From positions 124,001-188,000 of the forward strand of contig DJMA01000028.1 in NCBI GenBank assembly GCA_002436415.1: a stretch of 64,000 nucleotides of DNA, written 5' to 3'. Source of the DNA: Bdellovibrionaceae bacterium UBA6502 (GTDB lineage: Bacteria; Bdellovibrionota; Bdellovibrionia; Bdellovibrionales; UBA840). This document shows, piece by piece, positions 36,940 to 44,776 of the stretch. Position 1 is the stretch's first letter. Each line of letters begins with the position of its first letter. The notes beneath the pieces are model-generated. The model did no database searches. It saw only the letters and a program-made list of their open reading frames with translations, and was not told where the DNA came from. The position numbers were made by a program, and so were the translations under genes.

Positions 36940-38472
36940 TTAATTTAACTGAGAAATATCAGATCGAATTTTTGAAACTAGTTTGGCAGTTTGTTCTTTA
37001 TTGGACAAATTCAAATCTTTTGTAGCCTTCCAAAGTTCGATTCTTAAGGACTTTAATTCTCGAAACTTATCAGGAAACACATAGTTTTCACTGGTTTCAG
37101 GACCAAAAGTTTTTAGCTCTGTATGAGCCGTGTCGTAAAACTTTCTTTTCCAGGTATTGTGATAGGTTTTTAAATCCAAAGAATTCAGTTTTTTGCGATC
37201 TAACATGCGCTTTAACTCATCACTTCTCTCGACTAAACTCTCGTTCACTTGCTTTAAGATCTTTTCTTCCAACTCAGCTCTTTTTCTTTTTTGCAGATTA
37301 AATTGCTTCAATTTCATTTCAAACTGAACGTCTTTTACGCCAATGAAAATCTCTTTTTCTGCTTTAAGGTTTCCAAGTCTTGCTTTAACCAAATAAAAAC
37401 CATCCCCCATTCTTTCGTCAGCCAAAGAAATTTCTAGCTCTTCTCCTGGAAGGAAAGAAAGGCTTTTAGAGCGATGAAAGCGATAGTTCTTTAAAATTTT
37501 TCCGTCTCTACCAATGATTTCAACGTGCAATTGATCTTCTCTTTCGTAGTTACTTCGCACTTCAAGTCGTGGACGTAAACTTTGCAGAGCCGTTCCGTAA
37601 ATTCTTAAATGAGTTTGTTGTAAATCCTTAAAACCCTTTTCCTCAGCAACCGCTTGAGTGCTGGGCTCGATTTTTACAAAATTATGCAACAAAACACCTA
37701 AGCAAATCAACAAACTCGCCACCGCAAATAACCTTGGCAGAGGGATCTTAAAAGAAAATTTGCTTTTGATTTTTGGCATCTTTGGTAGCCATGCTTTAGT
37801 ACTCTCTTCGGTAACCTGAGTAACAGCACTCTTATTTTTATTTTGAAAACTAAAACTCAATTGATTAATTTCATCGATGCTAAGTTCTTTTTTCTCATTG
37901 CTTGGCTTTTTGGTTAAGTCCGCAGTACTAGCTTCAGAGGGAGCTGCTTCTTCTGCGTATTCTAAAATATCTCGGCCTTCGAAATTTGCCACGGATTGCA
38001 ATAGTTCTCGACGATCAAGACCAGAAAGAATTGGCTCAACTGGAGCTTCTTCGATTGGATTTAAGTCTTCGTCTAATTTACTTGGTAGAAAGCTACTAAC
38101 ATCACCGATTCTTTCCCATGTTTGAAAGCCAGGCTTCCAAATTCGATGAGAATAGTCCAAATCACCTAAAGCAATTTTCGATAATATTTCTCTGGCAGCA
38201 TATGGCCCGTCTTGTACAAAGTCTCCATCTTCAGAAGCGATTAACACCACCCAATGCCTCTCCGGCATAGCATCCACCTCTAAACTGATTTGTTCTCCAG
38301 TAAAATAGTCTCTTACAAAATCTAATTGCAAAGCTGGGTACCAGTTGGAGTCTCCTTCAAGGCAGAAGTAACTTTCTGATGGAATCTGAGAATTTTTAAT
38401 ATTTTTTTGAATTTCTTTTTCTGAAATTGGACCGATTAAACGCTCGCCGAACTGTACGTACCATTTATGCAT
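36940..38472 (-). CDS. Tandem GYF_2-domain protein with central membrane segment
   Basis: 510 residues from the ATG at 38472, which has GGGGGAA upstream (a TTG at 38487 is also in frame). Two GYF_2 (DUF4339) modules: residues 4-50 (WYVQFGERLIGPISEKEI) and about 74-128 (WVVLIASEDGDFVQDGPYAA then KPGFQTWERIGDV). A Pro/Ser/Glu linker, a basic patch (PKMPKIKSKFSFKIPLPR) and one membrane helix at about 245-262 follow, then a beta-sandwich-like region and a long charged helix. The GYF modules would be cytoplasmic and bind proline-rich or other ligands; the C-terminus would be periplasmic. Partner unknown. Confidence 0.75.
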   Translation of the reverse strand: MHKWYVQFGERLIGPISEKEIQKNIKNSQIPSESYFCLEGDSNWYPALQLDFVRDYFTGEQISLEVDAMPERHWVVLIASEDGDFVQDGPYAAREILSKIALGDLDYSHRIWKPGFQTWERIGDVSSFLPSKLDEDLNPIEEAPVEPILSGLDRRELLQSVANFEGRDILEYAEEAAPSEASTADLTKKPSNEKKELSIDEINQLSFSFQNKNKSAVTQVTEESTKAWLPKMPKIKSKFSFKIPLPRLFAVASLLICLGVLLHNFVKIEPSTQAVAEEKGFKDLQQTHLRIYGTALQSLRPRLEVRSNYEREDQLHVEIIGRDGKILKNYRFHRSKSLSFLPGEELEISLADERMGDGFYLVKARLGNLKAEKEIFIGVKDVQFEMKLKQFNLQKRKRAELEEKILKQVNESLVERSDELKRMLDRKKLNSLDLKTYHNTWKRKFYDTAHTELKTFGPETSENYVFPDKFRELKSLRIELWKATKDLNLSNKEQTAKLVSKIRSDISQLN

Positions 38473-38521
38473 AAGACTTTCCCCCAAAAAGATCTTAAAC
38501 TTTCTTACTTAATAAAGTGTG

Positions 38522-38637
38522 GGACCTTATTGGTCCTTTGGCTAGCTCTTTTTTAGAAAAGCTAGACTTTTTAAGAAAACTTCCCAAGCCCTAAGCATTT
38601 GTTTTTAATCTGAAATTAAAAACGAATGGGCTTTTTG
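38522..38637 (+). ncRNA. Candidate structured RNA with terminator-like 3' end
   Basis: Three hairpins stand in a row in a 330-base gap between divergent genes: GGACC/GGTCC (38522-38536), CTAGCT/AGCTAG (38542-38565), and a long one in which AGCCC (38588-38592) pairs with GGGCT (38629-38633) enclosing GTTTTTAAT/ATTAAAAAC (38602-38610, 38616-38624). The last is followed by TTTTT and looks like a plus-strand terminator, yet no plus-strand gene precedes it. A short independent RNA is the simplest explanation; a 5' leader of the VKOR gene is possible. No known family is recognised. Confidence 0.35.
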
Positions 38638-38802
38638 AGAAAGCCAAGCCGACAAAAGACAAATCTACTTAACTCTTTGATTCGTAAACTTTGGGAGACG
38701 AAGTCTTTTAGTTTTGGCCAAAAGCTGAGCGATTAAACAAGAACAACTAGCTTTCGCCTCTTTTATTTTGCAATGCTTTATTAACTAAGATTTAATGTTG
38801 CC

Positions 38803-39972
38803 ATGGAAAAAAAGAATAAAAACATCATATTTTATACGTCGCTTATCTTTTCAGCAATTGCAGTTTACTGCCTTTATTATCTCGCAGAACAACACTGGGC
38901 CTTAAAGCTCGGAGCTGCCGCAACAGAAAGTATGTGCAATTTAAATGCTACTTTTAATTGTGATGCCGTTAGTGCCAGTCCTTTTTCAAGCTTCTTTAAT
39001 ATCCCCATCGCACTTTGGGGCGCAGTAAGCTTTGGGATTTTTCTGGTCAGTTTCAGCATGGGTGTAAGTGCTAATATTCCCCGTTTGATTCGCCATAGCT
39101 TTTACCTTAGCAATTTCTTTATTGTAATGAGTGTGATCATGGCTGTTATTTCACTAGCATTCATGAATACCTATTGCCTATTTTGCATCGCAACTTATGT
39201 ATGCTCTATCATTGTCTTCTTTTGCGCAAAAAGCCTCAACCCAGATGGCTATAGTAAATTTTCTGAAGACATCAAAGACATGTTTGGCCCAGCTAAATCT
39301 TTCTTAGCGATCTATCTTTTAATCCCTGTTTTGAGTTTCGTTTTTCAAGACATGGCTCATGGCCAAAGCCTTAAAGCGATGAATGATGCCGTTAGCGCTG
39401 CAAAAATGGACTATGAAAACTCTCGTACTTACCAGTTTGACATCGAGCCTAGCTACAAATTTGGAGCTAGCGATGAAAACGCCAAAGTCATCGTTCATGA
39501 GTTTGCCGATTTCCTATGTCCACACTGTAAGTTTGCTTTGCCAACTTTAAAAGCCTTTGTAAGCTCAAAACCAGATGTTCAATTGAGGTTTTATGCATTT
39601 CCATTGAGCGCGGAATGCAATGCCGCTATTGGCGGATCAGGCCCTGATCGCTGTCGCCTAGCAAGAGTATCCTATTGTGCAGAGAAAGAGTTTTCTAAAG
39701 GTAAAGAAGTGACCACGGAACTTTTCGCACAGCAAGGCTACTACAGAAGCTCTAATGTGATTTCCGAAATTGCCGCAAAGTTCTCCCTAGACGAACAGAA
39801 ACTAAGCCAATGCGAAGCGGATAAAGCCTCTAACGAAGCCATTCTTGCACAAGCAAAGCTTGGACAAGACGCTGGAATTCGTGGAACTCCTGCTATTTTT
39901 ATCAATGGTAAAAAGTTAAGCTACGGCGCCCGCCTGCCTATTTTGAACGGCGTTTACGAAATTGCGAAGTAG
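38803..39972 (+). CDS. VKOR-DsbA fusion (periplasmic disulfide formation)
   Basis: 389 residues. Membrane VKOR domain (1-145) with loop Cys45 and Cys53 and the quinone-side active site CLFC (125-128), followed by another membrane segment (about 165-183) and a periplasmic DsbA-like thioredoxin domain with CPHC at 239-242 and the cis-proline loop RGTPAIFING near the C-terminus. In such fusions VKOR reoxidises the attached thioredoxin using quinone, replacing DsbB plus DsbA. Likely clients here are LptD and the six-Cys secreted protein at 58.2 kb. No clear ribosome site before the ATG. Its stop codon abuts the convergent next gene with no gap. Confidence 0.9.
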   Translation: MEKKNKNIIFYTSLIFSAIAVYCLYYLAEQHWALKLGAAATESMCNLNATFNCDAVSASPFSSFFNIPIALWGAVSFGIFLVSFSMGVSANIPRLIRHSFYLSNFFIVMSVIMAVISLAFMNTYCLFCIATYVCSIIVFFCAKSLNPDGYSKFSEDIKDMFGPAKSFLAIYLLIPVLSFVFQDMAHGQSLKAMNDAVSAAKMDYENSRTYQFDIEPSYKFGASDENAKVIVHEFADFLCPHCKFALPTLKAFVSSKPDVQLRFYAFPLSAECNAAIGGSGPDRCRLARVSYCAEKEFSKGKEVTTELFAQQGYYRSSNVISEIAAKFSLDEQKLSQCEADKASNEAILAQAKLGQDAGIRGTPAIFINGKKLSYGARLPILNGVYEIAK

Positions 39973-40569
39973 TTAGTTCGTATTAAAAAAGATGTCTTCA
40001 AAGTGGTGTAAAACTACTGAGAATGGATTACCAAGGTAGGTGTAGGCCTCAACAAGGGCCGACGCCACCAATATCACAGCCACACAAACAGAAAAAGTCT
40101 TAAGCACCCAAATGGTAGATCGCACGTCTTGAACCTTCAAATCGTGAATGACTTTTTCTACTCGTTTCAGAGTGTTATTTAACTCATCAAAATATCCAAA
40201 TACTTGTTCATGAACTTTCTTTTGCTGCCCCGCTGGTAATTGGTCAAAATTGGGGATGCTTTTATGCTCTTCAATGGCTTCAATCAATTGAATTATGTAG
40301 CGGAAATACCTAGAAGATTTCACCTCAAAAAACGGCATCTTACGGTTTTTCTCCTCACGGAAAGCTTCTATCTCAGCCAATACAGCTCGATACTTTCCCC
40401 CAGACACCATGGTTAAGATATCATGCCTAAAGCCTTCCGTGTTTTTATGGTCGGCGTATTCCTTCGCAATATAGCTCTGCAAATTTTCTGGTTCATTCTG
40501 CACCAGCTCTAAATTTGCTCCAGAACTTTCAATCTCTTGTTCATTTAGGTTTTCTGCTGCTTCTGCCAT
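39973..40569 (-). CDS. Hypothetical C-terminally anchored membrane protein
   Basis: 198 residues. Acidic N-terminus (1-35), helical cytoplasmic body with FRHDILTMVSGGKYRAVLAEI and a coiled stretch (about 125-150), then one membrane helix at about 158-178 near the C-terminus. I do not recognise the family. The 3' end directly abuts the VKOR-DsbA gene; the 5' side faces a coiled-coil gene across a 176-base divergent gap. Confidence 0.6.
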   Translation of the reverse strand: MAEAAENLNEQEIESSGANLELVQNEPENLQSYIAKEYADHKNTEGFRHDILTMVSGGKYRAVLAEIEAFREEKNRKMPFFEVKSSRYFRYIIQLIEAIEEHKSIPNFDQLPAGQQKKVHEQVFGYFDELNNTLKRVEKVIHDLKVQDVRSTIWVLKTFSVCVAVILVASALVEAYTYLGNPFSVVLHHFEDIFFNTN

Positions 40570-40745
40570 ACTTAAGTATCGGCCTGGACTTTGGTGGACT
40601 TAAAGAAAGATTCCAAGACCTAAGTAAGCTAGACCATAGACTTGTATCAGGCTAGGACAGCGGCTTTGAACGACCTTCGTCTTGCAAATAACCAGACTTT
40701 TGCCACAATATAAATAGCGAGATCCACGCAAGGAGTGCAAAGGTC

Positions 40746-42227
40746 ATGAAAAAAAATATTTACGAACATATCGCAACACCGGACCAAATCCCGAACACCA
40801 TAAAAGAGCCTGAAAACCAGGATCTAAGCTACTCCTTAACCGAATTCTCAAAACAAAACAAAGAGCTTACAGCAAGACTCAGCGTACAATTAAGACGCAA
40901 CGGAGAACTAGAGCTACAGATTAAAAAGCTGAGCAACAGCATACAAATCTTAAAGCAACAAAACGAAGAAATCTCAAACAATTCTCTAAAAAACAGAGAA
41001 CTAGCAAAGCTCAATGCTGAAGAGCTATTCGCAAAAGAAGAAGCTTTTAAAAAGGCAGAGATTGAACTGGGTGAGCTAAGCATAGCACACCGTCAGCTCA
41101 AAGAAAAACATGAACAAAGAACCTCCGAAGTTGAAAAACGACTGAAAAGATTTGTTAAATATCGTAAAAAAATACAAAGGGAAATTCGCCCTCTTGTGAA
41201 TCGTCTTTATGAGCAAAATTACGCCCTTCTTCAACAAGTGGCTGAGGCACAAAAAGATCGTGCTATCACGGCGGAACAAAAACAAAACATCGAAAATCAG
41301 ATGAAGCGCCTCGAAGGCAAGCACCATAAAAAAATACTTGCTGCCGCAGACTTGCAAGAGGAAATCATTAGCACCTACGAAATGGAGCTAAAGCAAATTC
41401 AAAATCTCTTAGACCAAAGAGATGTTGAACTTAGTCACTCCGAAGAAAAACGTAGGTATTTAGAGACTTATCGCGATAAATACGTAGTGATGGAAAACAA
41501 AGCCATTGCGGCAGAAAGAGTTCGTTTCGAAACCGAAAGAAAGTACGACGAAAAAATCAGCGAACTCAGAACCTATATTCTTGAATTAAAAGAAAAACAC
41601 AAACAAGAAGATGAGGACTACGAAAAACAGCAAAGTTTAATTGAAAAACTGCGTGCTGAAAACCATGAATTAAGCACAAAATACTTTGAAGCAGCTAGTA
41701 AATCCAGTAGCGTTCGAGGGGAAAATCAAGCCAACTATGTGCAATGGCAAAAAGAAAAAAGTAAAAATAAAAAGTTAAACGAAGAGCTTTTAGAGCAGTT
41801 GGCAAGAATTAATCAATTAGAAAAAGAAAATTCTAAATTGAGAGCATCTGTCGAAAAACTAAGCCCTCCACCGCAAATTCCTGCTGCCTTGCCAGAAGAC
41901 TTAATAAGCTCTGAAAAAACAGAGCCCGTTGCAAAAAACTTTTCTACAGATAAGCAAGAGACTTACAGCTTTAAAGCTGATGATTTAAAGCTTCCAGACT
42001 TTATAGAAGACGACGAAGACAGTGAATCTTTTGTTATTTTAAGCGAGGCGGAAAACAAGGTGGAAGCCTTAGAAATAAACTCTCCACTAGCTATGAACGA
42101 AAAAGCAAAAGAAGAAAAAACCAAAATTGATTATACCAACCTTGGTTTTGATGAATTTGAAGAAATCGATAAATTGATTCGCGAAATCGAAACTGGTTAC
42201 CCGGTTAGAACTAAAGACATCGACTAA
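40746..42227 (+). CDS. Coiled-coil protein, orphan
   Basis: 493 residues. Residues 30-375 form continuous coiled coil (NKELTARLSVQLRRNGELEL and onward), with no Cys, no signal and no membrane segment. A Pro-rich hinge (SPPPQIPAALP) at about 374 leads to an acidic tail with EEFEEIDKL-like segment FDEFEEIDKLIREIETGY near the C-terminus, which could be a docking peptide. Cytoplasmic structural or scaffold protein by appearance; homology not recognised. AAGGAG precedes the ATG. Its stop overlaps the end of the convergent DUF3419 gene by 4 bases. Confidence 0.7.
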   Translation: MKKNIYEHIATPDQIPNTIKEPENQDLSYSLTEFSKQNKELTARLSVQLRRNGELELQIKKLSNSIQILKQQNEEISNNSLKNRELAKLNAEELFAKEEAFKKAEIELGELSIAHRQLKEKHEQRTSEVEKRLKRFVKYRKKIQREIRPLVNRLYEQNYALLQQVAEAQKDRAITAEQKQNIENQMKRLEGKHHKKILAAADLQEEIISTYEMELKQIQNLLDQRDVELSHSEEKRRYLETYRDKYVVMENKAIAAERVRFETERKYDEKISELRTYILELKEKHKQEDEDYEKQQSLIEKLRAENHELSTKYFEAASKSSSVRGENQANYVQWQKEKSKNKKLNEELLEQLARINQLEKENSKLRASVEKLSPPPQIPAALPEDLISSEKTEPVAKNFSTDKQETYSFKADDLKLPDFIEDDEDSESFVILSEAENKVEALEINSPLAMNEKAKEEKTKIDYTNLGFDEFEEIDKLIREIETGYPVRTKDID

Positions 42228-43174
42228 GTTTCTTTGATTGCAATTGCCTGGTGGCTATAGAGAAAGCTTTTATCTTGCTTCAAAAGCTCCTCCCCCCAGG
42301 CTCGATCGATCTTAAAATCAGATTTTAAAGAATCCACAAAAGGATCCTCATCTCTTAGGGTCCTTAAAATAATCACAGCTCCCTTTTCCAAGCGTGTTTT
42401 CAAAACAGCCTCTAGCTTCTTAGCCTCATCTCTATCTAAAAAATCCACATAGTTACCCAGCGACAAAAGCTGATAAGATTCAATCTCCAAATCCCACAGT
42501 TCCGAATGGAAAATTTCAAAATTCTTCACAGAGTCCCAAGATTTAAAATCGAGATATGGAGGGTATGCGTTTTCGTCATACTCTCCTTTAAACAAATGCT
42601 TCAAAAACCAATTGGACGAGCGGTCTTCTCTAAGTAACAGACTCTCTATGTTCTTTCGCACAAAGCCACAAGAATCCTCTGACCATTGGCCACCCACAAT
42701 TGCCTCTAAGCTTTCTCTAGCAAAAAACATTTCGAAAGCCCTTTGCCAAGCCAGAGTAGAAAACATATCGTTTAGGATCTTTTGTTTTTCTACTTCCTCT
42801 GACTCCCAGAACCTTTCTGTAAAAGAGTCATGTTCCAGAATTATTTCATAAACAAAACGTCTAAAAATTCGCAACAAACTTTCGTAACGCCCACATTGAT
42901 TCAAACCAACTTGTTCCGCGCTTAAATAATTAAGTCGATCCAGGTCATTTCTTTTTAAAGCAGATAATTTACTTTTTAAATGATCCAACTCTACGATATC
43001 AGCATCAAAACAGTCTAATTGTAGATTAGGATGGGCCGCCAATAAATTTAAAAAATTGCAGCCTCCCCCGGCTTTGAGTAAAACTTTTTGGGCGCCAAAT
43101 TTTTCTATGACTTTTGCTTCCGTTAAAAAATCATCGGCAGCAGAGGCGAATTTCAAGGGATTGGTTTGAAACAA
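42224..43174 (-). CDS. DUF3419 (BtaA-like) SAM-dependent aminocarboxypropyltransferase
   Basis: 316 residues. SAM-site LLKAGGGCNFLNLLAAHPNL, then CFDADIVELDHLKSKLSALK, FMFF/RESLEAIVGGQ, GEYDENAYPPYLDFKSWDSVK and LSLGNYVDFLDRDEAKKLEAVL all line up with DUF3419/BtaA, the enzyme that moves the 3-amino-3-carboxypropyl group of SAM to diacylglycerol in betaine-lipid synthesis. The N-methyltransferase BtaB is not adjacent, so another acceptor is possible. There is no early in-frame ATG: translation probably starts at the TTG at 43174, whose ribosome site AAGGAG lies in the 3' arm of a terminator hairpin. Confidence 0.75.
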   Translation of the reverse strand: MFQTNPLKFASAADDFLTEAKVIEKFGAQKVLLKAGGGCNFLNLLAAHPNLQLDCFDADIVELDHLKSKLSALKRNDLDRLNYLSAEQVGLNQCGRYESLLRIFRRFVYEIILEHDSFTERFWESEEVEKQKILNDMFSTLAWQRAFEMFFARESLEAIVGGQWSEDSCGFVRKNIESLLLREDRSSNWFLKHLFKGEYDENAYPPYLDFKSWDSVKNFEIFHSELWDLEIESYQLLSLGNYVDFLDRDEAKKLEAVLKTRLEKGAVIILRTLRDEDPFVDSLKSDFKIDRAWGEELLKQDKSFLYSHQAIAIKET

Positions 43175-43203
43175 AAAAGGCTCCTTTTTTAATTGGGAGC
43201 CTT
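43173..43203 (-). terminator. Terminator hairpin containing the next gene's ribosome site
   Basis: AAGGCTCC (minus strand, 43203-43196) pairs with GGAGCCTT (43184-43177) around an 11-base loop, then a six-T run. It ends the STAS gene transcript. The 3' arm holds GGAG spaced about six bases from the TTG start of the DUF3419 gene, and the T run merges into that start codon. Confidence 0.8.
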
Positions 43204-43213
43204 GTTTTTATAA

Positions 43214-43717
43214 TTAATCTTCTGTGTTAGCAACTCCGAAGCCCGAAAACCTCGGGTAATTGACCTTATCAGGCCTGGCATCCAGCGTAGTGCCTGTTGG
43301 GTAGGCACGGCCAATTGGTTCTTCTGTGCCAGTCATCTGCATTGGCTTTTGGTAAGAGCTTCCTACCATATCTTCTGAAAATACATTTTTAACACTAAAA
43401 GATTTTAGCGCCATAAACTCACTATCGTAATAATCAAAGCTATTACCGATTAGATTACTAATGCACTTTCTAAACTCTAGGCCCATACAACAAACCTTTG
43501 GACGCACACTACTTCTCTTTGCCAAGTTTTCAATGGCGGAGAAAAAAGAGGTTATACCGCTGCTTCCTACGAAACTAAGACCATCAAAATTGAAGACCAC
43601 CTTCTCATCCAATAACTGAGCACAAACAGCGTTGAAGCGATCTACTTCTTCATAGCTTAAATGACCAAATATATGAATGATATTGATATCGCCGTCTTTT
43701 CTAAGTCTAGCTTCCAT
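43214..43717 (-). CDS. STAS-domain protein (anti-sigma-factor-antagonist type)
   Basis: 167 residues. STAS domain at about 1-105 with the switch site FVGSSGITSFF; Ser53 (or Ser52) is the expected phosphorylation position, as in SpoIIAA. A Cys pair (KVCCMG) follows. The last 55 residues are an unstructured tail (MQMTGTEEPIGRAYPTGT) not usual for the family. No partner kinase or anti-sigma gene is in the window. Strong GGGGGAG before the ATG, and a large dyad element lies in its leader. Confidence 0.8.
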   Translation of the reverse strand: MEARLRKDGDINIIHIFGHLSYEEVDRFNAVCAQLLDEKVVFNFDGLSFVGSSGITSFFSAIENLAKRSSVRPKVCCMGLEFRKCISNLIGNSFDYYDSEFMALKSFSVKNVFSEDMVGSSYQKPMQMTGTEEPIGRAYPTGTTLDARPDKVNYPRFSGFGVANTED

Positions 43718-43741
43718 TCGACTCCCCCGTCCCTGTAATAT

Positions 43742-43789
43742 TAATAATTTGTGAGCTTGGCTTGATCGCCAAGCGGTATCTAATTATTA
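43742..43789. promoter_or_regulatory. 48-base dyad-symmetric element between STAS gene and rsmI
   Basis: Outer arms TAATAATT (43742-43749) and AATTATTA (43782-43789) enclose inner arms GCTTGGC (43755-43761) and GCCAAGC (43768-43774) around a 6-base centre. The spacers are 5 and 7 bases, so the dyad is nearly symmetric. It lies in a 140-base divergent gap and could be a double operator or a leader hairpin of the STAS mRNA. Confidence 0.5.
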
Positions 43790-43857
43790 TACAAGAATGT
43801 GAAGCCACTTACAATCGGCCCTAAGGCCTGGGTCTCATATTGAACAGGAAACAAAGC

Positions 43858-44715
43858 ATGCAAAACTATACTGGTCGAATATCCATTGTTGCCCTACCTA
43901 TTGGAAATGACTTAGATATTTCAAATCGAGCAAAATTAATTTTAGAAGAAGCCGATGTAATCGCAGCGGAAGATACCAGAATTCTTAAAAATTTAGGTCA
44001 AAAGTTGTGTATCAATATGAAACAACTTATCAGCCATCACGCTCACAACGAGACAGAAAGTCTTGATGGAATTAAAGACTTATTGGCTAATGGTAAGCAC
44101 ATAGCATTGGTTAGCGATGCAGGCACTCCTAATGTGAGCGATCCTGGCTTTAAATTGTTACGCTTTTGTTTCGAGAACCAAGTTGAAATCACAGCACTCC
44201 CAGGAGCGAGCGCCCTCACTTGTAGTTTGAGCCTAAATCCCATCGGCGGTACGGACCATTACTTCGGCGCCTTTTTACCGAACAAACAGTCCGAGAGACT
44301 TAAAAAACTAAATTCCCTTAAAGCCATGACTGGTATCTGTTCAAAAGCAGTATTTTTTGAAAGTCCTCATCGATTGATCGAGTCTCTAAAAGACATCAAC
44401 GCAAGCCTTGGAAACCCTATTCTATTCATCTCAAGAGAACTTACTAAAACCTATGAAAGCTTCTATTTTGATCGAGCCGAAATACTAGTAAAACACTTTC
44501 AAGAAAATAGTCCTAAGGGAGAGTTTGTTATAAGTATCGACTTATCAGAGTTTAGTAGTCAGATAGAACTTAGCGAAGACCAGATTAGAAAACAAATTAA
44601 AGAGCAGCTTTTAACCGGCAGCTCCAGTAAAGACATTCAAAAAAAACTCCTAGACCAAAGCAAGCTTAGCAAAAAAGAAATCTATGCATTGATCCAAGAA
44701 GAAAAGGCAAAATAA
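43858..44715 (+). CDS. rsmI: 16S rRNA (cytidine1402-2'-O)-methyltransferase
   Basis: Methylates the ribose of C1402 in the ribosomal P site. 285 residues from the ATG at 43858, which has AGGAAA upstream (a TTG at 43840 is in frame). Tetrapyrrole-methylase fold: IVALPIGNDLDISNRAK, AAEDTRILKNLG, HHAHNETES, ALVSDAGTPNVSDPG, LPGASALTCSLS and KAVFFESPHRLIESL are all family signatures. The C-terminal 60 residues form the RsmI-specific helical domain. It lies between a dyad element and the cyclase gene. Confidence 0.95.
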   Translation: MQNYTGRISIVALPIGNDLDISNRAKLILEEADVIAAEDTRILKNLGQKLCINMKQLISHHAHNETESLDGIKDLLANGKHIALVSDAGTPNVSDPGFKLLRFCFENQVEITALPGASALTCSLSLNPIGGTDHYFGAFLPNKQSERLKKLNSLKAMTGICSKAVFFESPHRLIESLKDINASLGNPILFISRELTKTYESFYFDRAEILVKHFQENSPKGEFVISIDLSEFSSQIELSEDQIRKQIKEQLLTGSSSKDIQKKLLDQSKLSKKEIYALIQEEKAK

Positions 44716-44776
44716 ACTAATTAATGACTGAAAATCCTCCGATAACTTAGCAAAGAAACAGCAAGGATTTTACAGC

